11,703 bases of DNA from 40CM-4-65-16 sp035279785. GTDB lineage: Bacteria; Chloroflexota; Dormibacteria; Dormibacterales; Dormibacteraceae. Below, one piece after another: positions 1-5,793 of this stretch. The position numbers and the translations under genes are program-made. The stretch spans positions 1-11,703 of the forward strand of contig DATEHC010000015.1 in NCBI GenBank assembly GCA_035279785.1, read 5' to 3'. Below the pieces are notes generated by a model. The model saw only the letters and a program-made list of their open reading frames with translations. It did not search any database and had not been told where the DNA came from. Position 1 is the stretch's first letter; every line of letters begins with the position of its first letter.

Positions 1-2
1 AT

Positions 3-308
3 GCACCGTCCGTCGTGACGGCCGTGCCTGGTCCGGGCCTGGTGAAGCTCAGCTGGTCCGCGCCGGCCTGGGACGGTGGCGCGGCGGTCGTCACTTACAC
101 GGTCACGATTTACGCCGGCTCAGTCCGCTCCCAGCAGATGACCTTTACCGGATTCCCCGCGCCCGAGACGGTCACGGTCGCGGGTCTTACGCCGGGCGTT
201 TCGTACAGGTTCTACGTGAAAGCGGCCAACCGCGTTGGTAGCGGCCCTGACTCGCTGCCCGCTGCGAGCGTGGCTCCGAGTGGGCTCGTTCCTGATGCGC
301 TGAACTGA
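3..308 (+). CDS. Fibronectin type III domain protein, C-terminal fragment (5' end outside window)
   Basis: The frame is already open at the left edge and ends at TGA 306-308, so this is the tail of a longer protein. The visible hundred residues form one fibronectin type III domain. They show the opening 'PGLVKLSWSAP' strand with its Trp, a 'DGGAAVVTYTV' turn, the conserved 'VAGLTPGVSYRFYVKAANRVGSG' core (Leu-x-Pro-Gly-x-x-Tyr-x-Phe), and a short exit 'PSGLVPDALN'. In bacteria such domains are usually extracellular spacers or ligand-binding modules in secreted multidomain proteins, often enzymes. Whatever catalytic or adhesive domain preceded it lies outside the window. A GTG at 15 opens the frame locally, but it falls inside the domain approach and is not a convincing start. 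The gene converges on the minus-strand operon with only 19 bases between stop codons. The domain call is firm; the whole-protein role cannot be judged. Confidence 0.8.
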   Translation, partial: APSVVTAVPGPGLVKLSWSAPAWDGGAAVVTYTVTIYAGSVRSQQMTFTGFPAPETVTVAGLTPGVSYRFYVKAANRVGSGPDSLPAASVAPSGLVPDALN

Positions 309-327
309 GTCGACTGCGGCGACCGGG

Positions 328-420
328 TCAGCCGGCGATCAACCCTCCCGGCCAGATGATGAGGATGTACAGGACGACCGCCGCGGACAGGACCAGTCCG
401 GCGCGGACGAAGGACTTCAC
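328..420 (-). CDS. Predicted 30-residue single-pass membrane peptide at the end of the operon
   Basis: This short frame starts with GTG at 420-418 and ends with TGA at 330-328. The peptide begins with a positive 'MKSFVRAG', continues with a hydrophobic run of about 15 residues ('LVLSAAVVLYILIIW') and ends 'PGGLIAG'. That is the layout of a small one-helix membrane protein. Third codon positions are almost all G or C, as in the neighbours. An AGGA sequence at 431-428 overlaps the TAG stop of the upstream DUF1905 gene and lies 7 bases before this GTG, which favours coupled translation. A second GTG at 426 would add two residues but has poor spacing. The frame is the same as DUF1905's, so stop readthrough would instead give that protein a C-terminal membrane anchor. 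I do not recognise a family. Function is unknown, and membrane recruitment of operon products is only a guess. Confidence 0.5.
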   Translation of the reverse strand: MKSFVRAGLVLSAAVVLYILIIWPGGLIAG

Positions 421-429
421 GCGCACGTC

Positions 430-705
430 CTAGACTCTCTCGATCTCTACGGTCGCGGAATCCCCGACCGCGAGACCGGCGTTTTCCAAAAGCTTCTTGT
501 TCACGCTCAGCGCCAACACGCCACCACCGGCCGGCATCGTGTTGGAGTCGAACTCGACGCCGTTGAGCGTCCCTCGCACCTTCATCTGCTTCAAGCCGCC
601 GAGCTCGACGGTCACGGCGGATGGAACGTCGATCACCGCGAGGCCGCTTGCCTTCTCGGGCCGGAAGTAGCGAACCTTGCCCCGAAACCTGTTGCGTCGG
701 GTCAT
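430..705 (-). CDS. DUF1905 domain protein
   Basis: This 91-residue protein is almost wholly a DUF1905 domain, a small beta-barrel fold. Visible features are an early 'FRGKVRYF' strand, 'GLAVIDVPSAV', the central 'VRGTLNGVEFDSNTMPAGGG' (family pattern: V-x-G-x-x-N-G-x-x-F, then P-x-G) and the closing 'LAVGDSATVEIERV' (family pattern G-D-x-V-x-V). The length matches stand-alone members. The biochemical role of the family is not established; it often accompanies YdeI-type proteins. The start is unusually well supported. ATG 705-703 overlaps the TGA of the upstream ligase gene (ATGA), and a perfect AAGGAGG Shine-Dalgarno sequence lies at 719-713, seven bases away. The strong site inside the ligase's 3' end suggests this gene is translated at a high level relative to the ligase. 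It is the fourth gene of the five-gene run and is followed by the small membrane peptide. Confidence 0.8.
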   Translation of the reverse strand: MTRRNRFRGKVRYFRPEKASGLAVIDVPSAVTVELGGLKQMKVRGTLNGVEFDSNTMPAGGGVLALSVNKKLLENAGLAVGDSATVEIERV

Positions 706-2249
706 TCCGCAACCTCCTTGGCTGCCCGCTCGACCTTGAACACCCGCTTGATGCGGGAGCTGTTCGCCGCGAACGGGCCGGTGCCTGGCTGATGGAACAT
801 CACTTGAATATCACCGGCAGTCAAGTCCTCCGACAGCGCGGTGCGGAAATCGCGGTTGACGGACGCGAGGTGACTCACAAGGCGCTTGCGAAGCTCGTCT
901 CGCGCGACCGATTCGTCGAGGGGCCGCAACGCCTCGACGTGCACGTACGGCCGCTCCTCGTGCGCCTTGCCAGTTGCCATCATCTCGACGCAGAAGGCGC
1001 CGAACCTTTCGTGGTCGGCCGCAGATTGGAAGATCGCCTTCTCGACGTCGGCTGGATAGATGTTTGCGCCCATGTAGCTGACAGTCGAGTCCGACCGCCC
1101 GAACAGGTAAAGGAAGGGCATCCGCCACCGGGGCTGCCCCCCAAGGACGCGCTCGCTCTCTCCTAGAAGGCCGGCGGTGGCGAGCTTCTTCATCGCGTCG
1201 GCGTACGTGATCGTTCCGCCGGCGTCGTGCAGGTTGTATCGGATCCGAGGTGAAAGCGCCTTCTCGCGGTTGACCGTGATGATGAGCTCATCGGCGTCGT
1301 TCGTCTCGATGTTGTAGTCGACCGGGTTGTACTGAAAAAGCATCGGGAAACGGTCTTCGGACCCGAACAGCGCCCGCCGCAACGATTCGTCGGATGCAGC
1401 CTTTCGGCGCATCCAGACCGTCAGTGGAAGCTCCGCTGCGATTCCCATGTCGACATCGCTCGCGCCGTACGCGGAGTAGACCGGCCGGAAACATCGCTCG
1501 ATGTACTCGCGCATCTCTTCGCTGATCGCCTCGCCGCCGACCAGCGCCCCGATCCTGTACCGCGACCAATCGACGCCCCTGGCGCTTCCGGCGTCTATCA
1601 CGTGCTTCAAGAAGGGCGGATAGCCGCATATCAGGTAGCGATATCCGGGACCGAAGAACTCGAGCGTGTCGATGATCTTGTCGAGGTCGGGTCCGGTCGA
1701 CTTGACCATCGCCACTCGTCGCAGTGCCTCGGCGACGTTCATGCCCGTCGCCCAGGCGCCCATCGAGAACGCGTTGATGACGACGAGGTTTTCGCCGAAG
1801 AGGTAGCGAATGAACTGACTCATCTCGAGGTGCATGTTGTGAAGCTCGCGCTGGGGCCGTACCCAGTTGTACGGACGGCCTGACGATCCACTCGACTCGT
1901 CGATCTGGGTGAAGCGCAACGGGATTCGGCCTCCGCGACAACGTGACTCCGTCGGATAGGCCTTGATGTAGTTGTCCTTGTCCATCGTCGGGAGGAGCTT
2001 GAACCGGTCGGGGATCCCGATACGGGGATCGTCGCGATAGCCCTGTGCCGAAAGGAATTGCTGGTACGCGGGTACGTGCTTTTTCGCCTGCTGCGCGGCG
2101 CGCCACGACGCGTATGGGCTCAGCTGCTCGAGCGGTCGCGAGGACAGCGTGCTCGTGACGAGGAACACCGGGTAGCTGCGGAGAAAGACAGGCCTGACGA
2201 TGTCGAGCCCCAGGAGCGCGGTGCGGGATCGCCAGTGCAGGAAGCTCAA
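702..2249 (-). CDS. PaaK/CapK-like adenylate-forming ligase (phenylacetate-CoA ligase family), substrate unknown
   Basis: This 515-residue member of the ANL (adenylate-forming) superfamily activates a carboxylate with ATP, typically before thioester formation. Visible motifs are the Gly/Ser-rich ATP loop 'DESSGSSGRP' (about 117-126), 'LVGGEAIS' (236-243), the adenine-pocket 'YSAYGASD' (258-265, in place of YG-T-E), 'RYNLHDAGG' (337-345), the hinge region 'GRSDSTVSYMGANIYP' (384-399), and a C-terminal Lys in 'SRIKRVF' near 501 at the catalytic-lysine position. This matches the phenylacetate-CoA ligase/CapK branch, but the protein is longer than classic PaaK (about 430-440) because of inserts near 285-320 and 350-375, so phenylacetate should not be assumed. 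The chosen start is TTG 2249-2247, overlapping the preceding TGA as TTGA. It keeps the family-like N-terminus 'RPVFLRSYPVFLV...LSSRP', but no well-spaced Shine-Dalgarno sequence is visible. GTG 2168 is the alternative. Confidence 0.8.
   Translation of the reverse strand: MSFLHWRSRTALLGLDIVRPVFLRSYPVFLVTSTLSSRPLEQLSPYASWRAAQQAKKHVPAYQQFLSAQGYRDDPRIGIPDRFKLLPTMDKDNYIKAYPTESRCRGGRIPLRFTQIDESSGSSGRPYNWVRPQRELHNMHLEMSQFIRYLFGENLVVINAFSMGAWATGMNVAEALRRVAMVKSTGPDLDKIIDTLEFFGPGYRYLICGYPPFLKHVIDAGSARGVDWSRYRIGALVGGEAISEEMREYIERCFRPVYSAYGASDVDMGIAAELPLTVWMRRKAASDESLRRALFGSEDRFPMLFQYNPVDYNIETNDADELIITVNREKALSPRIRYNLHDAGGTITYADAMKKLATAGLLGESERVLGGQPRWRMPFLYLFGRSDSTVSYMGANIYPADVEKAIFQSAADHERFGAFCVEMMATGKAHEERPYVHVEALRPLDESVARDELRKRLVSHLASVNRDFRTALSEDLTAGDIQVMFHQPGTGPFAANSSRIKRVFKVERAAKEVAE
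713..719 (-). promoter_or_regulatory. Perfect Shine-Dalgarno site AAGGAGG for the DUF1905 gene
   Basis: AAGGAGG on the minus strand lies inside the last codons of the ligase gene, with a 7-base spacer to the ATG at 705. It is the strongest ribosome-binding site in the window. Several neighbouring genes have none visible, so it both fixes the DUF1905 start and suggests independent re-initiation. Confidence 0.75.
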
Positions 2250-3208
2250 GGGATGAGCAGAGCCTCGAGCTTGCGACGGCCGCTGTCTTCGGCCGGTTTC
2301 GGCGTGCGACCGACGCGGAAGATCGCGACCGGCAGGGGATGGTCGATTCGTCTCGCGAGTTCGTCCTTGGTCGACTGGTCGATCACGATGGACATCGGAT
2401 GCGACGCGTGCCCGCGCGCGGTGATGACGAGCCACGAGCGCATCAATCTGCGGCCCGCATCGAGGAGCGTCACCGGACTCATGTCCCTCGCCGTGATGAC
2501 GGCCATCGCGCCACTCATCCTGGTGAGATAGACGTCCCGCAGCGCGTATAGATGCGCGAGCCATCCAGGCAAGGTGCCGAGTCGCAGGGCGAGCTTCAGG
2601 AACTGCTGATCGATGACGTTGAGCCGGAGCATCCTGCACGTCATTCCGTCGTCGGCCGTGGCCGTGAAACGCGTCCACTTGCTCAGGTCGGTTGTGAAGT
2701 TGCGGTCCTTCCACGCGAGCACGCTCGCCCGGTCGACCAGGCCCGCCATCTCGTCGCAATCGAAGAACAGGCAGCCGAGCTCGGCCAGCTCTGACTGGAG
2801 TGCGCCGGGCAGCTTGGCGCGCCCGTAAGGCTGGCGGTTGGTGCGACGCAATGGCAATTGCGCCGCCAGCGGATCGGTCTCGGCGGTTCCGCCGATCTCG
2901 ATGCGTCCAACCCGCACACCTTCCGCCTCCGACTCAAAAGCAGGCGCGAAGCGCAGGTCCGCGCCTGCCTGCGAGGAACGCAAGCGCATCGACTCCAGCA
3001 GCGCTCCGATCGCGAGGTACGCATCCCTGTCGTCCGGGTCGCAAAGGAGCTTGTCTTGATGCCAGTACAGAAGATCGAACGCGCCGGCTCCGACTCGCCG
3101 GAAACGCCACGGTTGGGCGTTGTGTGGGCTTGGCGCTCGCAACCCGGCTTCCAGAACCGCCCGCTCGACATCACCCAGCGCGGACGGGGACGCGGGCGGC
3201 GGCGTCAA
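2246..3208 (-). CDS. Acg-like nitroreductase-family FMN oxidoreductase
   Basis: This 320-residue flavoprotein resembles the Acg branch of the nitroreductase superfamily, an FMN-binding alpha/beta fold formed from two half-domains. The N-terminal 'ERAVLEAGLRAPSPHNAQPWRF' is the characteristic FMN-phosphate-binding segment (R-A-P-S-x-H-N-x-Q-P-W-x-F, about 24-36). Other landmarks are 'DRDAYLAIGALLESMRL' (60-76), 'RRTNRQPY' near 120-127, a central region around 'TADDGMTCRMLRL', and the C-terminal 'FRVGRTPKPAEDSGRRKLEALL'. Acg-type proteins bind flavin, but a defined substrate is rarely known; some are thought to sequester flavin rather than act as nitroreductases. The start is TTG 3208-3206, one base after the TGA of the DUF1326 gene. 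No earlier in-frame start exists and no Shine-Dalgarno site is visible, so it may depend on coupled translation. Its stop overlaps the ligase start. The family call is good; the reaction is unknown. Confidence 0.8.
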   Translation of the reverse strand: MTPPPASPSALGDVERAVLEAGLRAPSPHNAQPWRFRRVGAGAFDLLYWHQDKLLCDPDDRDAYLAIGALLESMRLRSSQAGADLRFAPAFESEAEGVRVGRIEIGGTAETDPLAAQLPLRRTNRQPYGRAKLPGALQSELAELGCLFFDCDEMAGLVDRASVLAWKDRNFTTDLSKWTRFTATADDGMTCRMLRLNVIDQQFLKLALRLGTLPGWLAHLYALRDVYLTRMSGAMAVITARDMSPVTLLDAGRRLMRSWLVITARGHASHPMSIVIDQSTKDELARRIDHPLPVAIFRVGRTPKPAEDSGRRKLEALLIP

Positions 3209-3209
3209 C

Positions 3210-3818
3210 TCAGGGCCCGAAGTACTGGTAGAAACCTGCCGCGCTGTATCTCCCAGAGTGGTCGTAGCTCACGTGCTGGTCCTTGACCGCGAATCGCTTG
3301 CTCGCGGTCAGCGCCGCCTCCTTCACGACCAGTCCCTCGGGCAGCACGATCCGCGGATGGATCGTCTCCCCGGTGACCGGGTTGCGGATGTACTGAGTCT
3401 CGACCTCGATAGCGTCCTCAGCAACAATCCGCGGCAGCGAAGCGTCGCCCTCGACGCTCCATCGCACGAAGCGCGGACCGTATAGCTCGCGGAACGTGTT
3501 GCGGAAGATCGCCCACGGACCGCCGACCTTTCCCTCGAGCATGGTCTGGAGGGCATCGCGCTGCGCCGCGTCCGCGAGCGAATCGATGAAATACACAGCG
3601 ACTCCGCCGCCCTCGTGGATCGCTGCCGGCCAGTTGCAGTACAGCCCGAGGTTCAGACCGTCAAGCGAGACGTCGCCGTACGCGCCCTTCTCGATCGACC
3701 ATGTCCAGCCGCCCTCGCACTTGCCCGTGGTCGGTCGCCCGTTCACGTTGCACGGGCACCCGTAGTCGCAGTTGCAGGCGATGACCACCTGGCCCTTGAT
3801 CGTCCAACCCACGGTCAT
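3210..3818 (-). CDS. DUF1326 cysteine-rich protein, probably metal-binding
   Basis: This 202-residue protein is a clear DUF1326 member. The N-terminus carries the hallmark cluster 'ACNCDYGCPCN' (Cys15, 17, 21, 23), followed by Cys34 in 'GKCEGG', 'LYCNWPAAIHEG' (Cys61, His68), the 'AVYFIDSLADAAQRDAL' segment, a 'GGPWAIFRNTF' stretch, and a beta-rich C-terminal half with 'NPVTGETIHPRIVLPEGLVVKEA'. There is no signal peptide, so it is probably cytoplasmic. The family has no established reaction, and metal binding is inferred from the Cys/His set. It is the first gene of the five-gene minus-strand run, and its stop lies one base before the next start. The start ATG 3818-3816 puts the family's 'GW-I-G' opening at the N-terminus. 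A longer in-frame extension upstream runs antisense through the DUF2182 gene and is rejected. DUF2182, its usual genomic partner, is divergent 14 bases away. Confidence 0.88.
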   Translation of the reverse strand: MTVGWTIKGQVVIACNCDYGCPCNVNGRPTTGKCEGGWTWSIEKGAYGDVSLDGLNLGLYCNWPAAIHEGGGVAVYFIDSLADAAQRDALQTMLEGKVGGPWAIFRNTFRELYGPRFVRWSVEGDASLPRIVAEDAIEVETQYIRNPVTGETIHPRIVLPEGLVVKEAALTASKRFAVKDQHVSYDHSGRYSAAGFYQYFGP

Positions 3819-3832
3819 GAAATTATGGAGCC
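3819..3832. promoter_or_regulatory. 14-base divergent gap between DUF1326 and DUF2182 start codons
   Basis: Only 14 bases separate the two start codons, and this is the most AT-rich spot in the neighbourhood. CATAAT on the minus strand (3827-3822) and AATTAT on the plus strand (3821-3826) resemble -10 hexamers. AATTAT ends six bases before the DUF2182 GTG, which would suit a leaderless transcript. CATAAT ends only three bases before the DUF1326 ATG, which is too close for that start. No -35 match is convincing. Any promoter elements must extend into the opposing coding sequence. Confidence 0.3.
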
Positions 3833-4624
3833 GTGGAAAGGCCGGTTTCCGCCTACGCGCTGCTGGAAAGACGGACGACCGTCCTCGTGGTCGGGGCGCT
3901 GCTCGCGCTGGCCGCCACGGGCTGGCTGCTGACCATCCACTACTCACGGGACATGTCGGGCATGGCCAGCGGCCTCGGTCAGATCGGCGTGCAGATGCCG
4001 ATGCCGATGACGGTCCCGCTTTTCCTCGCGATGTGGCTTTCGATGATGGTCGCGATGATGTTTCCCACCGTCGCGCCGATGGTGCTCGCCCACCGAATGG
4101 TGGTGCAGCAGCGTGGGGAGGGCTGGCTGCCGACGGCCGCGTTCATGGCCGGTTACCTGGTTGTGTGGACGGCGGCCGGCATCGTCCCTCTGATAGCCCT
4201 GCTCGCATTTGCCCGGATCAACGGCGGCGCGTGGACGGCGTGGGTGGGAGGCGGCGCGTTGATCCTCGCGGGCCTGTATCAGTTCACGCCGTGGAAGGGC
4301 AAATGCCTGACGGCCTGCCGCTCTCCGCTCGGCTTTATCGTTCAGCACGACTTCGGTGGCGGATGGCGCTCGGCCGTCCGCGCCGGCATCTCTCACGGCG
4401 CGTATTGCCTCGGCTGCTGCTGGGCGTTGATGACGGTGCTCGTGGTCGTCGGCCTCATGAACCTCACGTGGATGGCTGTCCTCGCGCTCGTCTTTCTGGT
4501 CGAAAAGAACTGGAGTCGAGGGGTGTGGGTGGCATGGGCCGCCGGGACGGTGGTCGCGCTGCTCGGCATCTTCGTGCTGTTCCGACCCGAGCTCTTGAGC
4601 TGGCTGTCAGGCGCCGCGAGCTGA
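3833..4624 (+). CDS. DUF2182 multi-pass integral membrane protein, predicted metal-binding
   Basis: This 263-residue inner-membrane protein has about six to seven hydrophobic segments (roughly 16-36, 58-86, 99-126, 131-150, 188-222 and 229-250; the fifth is long enough for two helices). It carries the DUF2182 signatures: 'AMWLSMMVAMMFPTVAPM' (66-83), 'AGYLVVW' (106-112), 'GLYQFTPWKGKCLTACRSP' (147-165, with Cys158 and Cys162), and 'SHGAYCLGCCW' (187-197, with His188, Cys192, Cys195 and Cys196). The methionine-, histidine- and cysteine-rich segments are why the family is described as a predicted metal-binding membrane protein; no reaction is established. The start is GTG 3833, the only one available after an in-frame TGA at 3818-3820. 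A GGAG lies only two bases upstream, so initiation may be leaderless. It stands back to back with DUF1326, its common neighbour. I infer that the two cooperate in metal handling or a membrane redox step. Confidence 0.85.
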   Translation: MERPVSAYALLERRTTVLVVGALLALAATGWLLTIHYSRDMSGMASGLGQIGVQMPMPMTVPLFLAMWLSMMVAMMFPTVAPMVLAHRMVVQQRGEGWLPTAAFMAGYLVVWTAAGIVPLIALLAFARINGGAWTAWVGGGALILAGLYQFTPWKGKCLTACRSPLGFIVQHDFGGGWRSAVRAGISHGAYCLGCCWALMTVLVVVGLMNLTWMAVLALVFLVEKNWSRGVWVAWAAGTVVALLGIFVLFRPELLSWLSGAAS

Positions 4625-4701
4625 CACAACATCGAGAGTCTTAACCAAGACCTCGCCGCAAACGCGCCGCGCGCTCCCTATCGTCCGATGCCTTTCACGC
4701 A

Positions 4702-5793
4702 ATGGGGCGGCTGCCGCGGAGCATGTTGTCGGGCTTTGTTGGACTGGTCGCGGCATGCCTGAGCGCGGTCGTGACCATCGCTCCGGACTCGGTGCTGCGG
4801 ATTCTGGTCGACAACGGCGTCCGCTTCACCGCATCCGGCAACCGCGTCGACGCCCATGGCGGGACGATCCTCCGCGCGCAGGACGGTTTCTTCTACTGGT
4901 ACGGGGAGACGTATGCGTGCGGATTCCGCTGGACCGATCCCACGACCCCGTACTGCGGCGCCCAGGTCTACCGCTCGCCCGACCTCACGAATTGGCAGGG
5001 CCCGTGGCCGCTCTTCGACGCCTCGACGCAGCTGTGGCAGGACCTGTGCATGCGTCAGGACGGGCTTCAGGGCAACGGCTGCTTCAGGCCGAAGGTCGTC
5101 TTCAACCCCGCCACACGTCTATACGTGCTGTGGCTGAACACGCCGAGCTTCGGCGGCAACGGCTACCGCGTGCTCACGAGCTCTTCGCCAATCGGGCCGT
5201 TCGCGCTCGTCGCCAAGCCTGACCTCGAGGATGAGGACATCCCCGACTGGCGGGGCAACAACCGCACGCAGGACGGTGACCAGGGCCTCTTCGTGGACGC
5301 GCAGGGCACCGGCTGGCTCGTCTGGAACCGCGGTGGGCGCCTTCTCCACGAAAAGCTGAACAACGATTTCACCAGCGGCGATGGCATGCCGGCGGAGATC
5401 ATGAACTACCCGCAGGTCGCTCCCTGGGCGGGCGTCGAGTCCCCGACGGAGTTCGAGCACGACGGCCGCTACTACATCGCCATGAGCCTGCCTCGCTGCC
5501 CCTACTGCGTGGGCACAGGCACGGCGATCGAGCAGTCCCCATCACCCGCGGGACCCTGGACCTACAAGGGGACGGTGTCGCGCGACTCGTGCGGGGGCCA
5601 GCCCAACGAGGTCGACGTTGTCTCGCCGGGTGTGTACCTCTGGAGCAGCGACCGCTGGCTCCGCGGCGGCACCGCCGGCGTCTGGCCGCGCCTCAACGAG
5701 ACACGGGCGACGCAAGCCTGGGAGCCGGTCCACTTCGATGGGACGGACGTCGCGCCGATCGGCTGCGCCGATAAATTCGAGATGACCGTCTAG
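4702..5793 (+). CDS. Secreted GH43-like glycoside hydrolase (five-bladed propeller)
   Basis: This 363-residue protein has an N-terminal basic-hydrophobic segment ('RSMLSGFVGLVAACLSAVV', about 6-24) that fits a signal peptide or anchor. The rest resembles the galactan-active branch of glycoside hydrolase family 43. Landmarks are 'DAHGGTILRAQDGFFYWYGE' (50-69), 'YRSPDLTNW', 'FRPKVVFNPATRLYVLWLN', 'DQGLFVDAQGTGWLVW', and 'VESPTEFEHDGRYYIAMS'. In the last, Glu246 occupies the E-A/S-P general-acid position. In this branch the usual aspartate base of the first blade is often replaced, and here His52-Gly-Gly stands at the matching place. The substrate is probably a plant- or microbial-derived beta-galactan or related glycan, but that is inferred from family resemblance. 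ATG 4702 has no clear Shine-Dalgarno site. An in-frame ATG at 4723 is an alternative that keeps the hydrophobic segment. The gene converges with the C39 peptidase gene, and their stops share CTAG. Confidence 0.72.
   Translation: MGRLPRSMLSGFVGLVAACLSAVVTIAPDSVLRILVDNGVRFTASGNRVDAHGGTILRAQDGFFYWYGETYACGFRWTDPTTPYCGAQVYRSPDLTNWQGPWPLFDASTQLWQDLCMRQDGLQGNGCFRPKVVFNPATRLYVLWLNTPSFGGNGYRVLTSSSPIGPFALVAKPDLEDEDIPDWRGNNRTQDGDQGLFVDAQGTGWLVWNRGGRLLHEKLNNDFTSGDGMPAEIMNYPQVAPWAGVESPTEFEHDGRYYIAMSLPRCPYCVGTGTAIEQSPSPAGPWTYKGTVSRDSCGGQPNEVDVVSPGVYLWSSDRWLRGGTAGVWPRLNETRATQAWEPVHFDGTDVAPIGCADKFEMTV

Noticed and set aside
2250..2759. The ligase reading frame stays open upstream to 2759, giving a 685-residue protein
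   Set aside because: The extra residues are Arg/His/Pro-rich shadow sequence antisense-frame to the well-supported nitroreductase gene on the same strand. Family similarity starts after 2249.
3819..3947. N-terminal extension of DUF1326 to 3947
   Set aside because: It is low-complexity Arg/Ala/Pro sequence lying opposite the DUF2182 N-terminus. The DUF1326 family begins at the ATG at 3818.
3772..4644. 290-codon plus-strand frame overlapping DUF2182
   Set aside because: It is Arg/Gly/His-rich with no hydrophobic pattern. The alternative frame gives a clear membrane protein with DUF2182 motifs.
4625..4701. Promoter for the GH43-like gene, with TATCGT at 4679-4684 as a -10 box
   Set aside because: The hexamer fits TA-N3-T, but no -35 box is visible and the distance to the ATG at 4702 gives no extra support.
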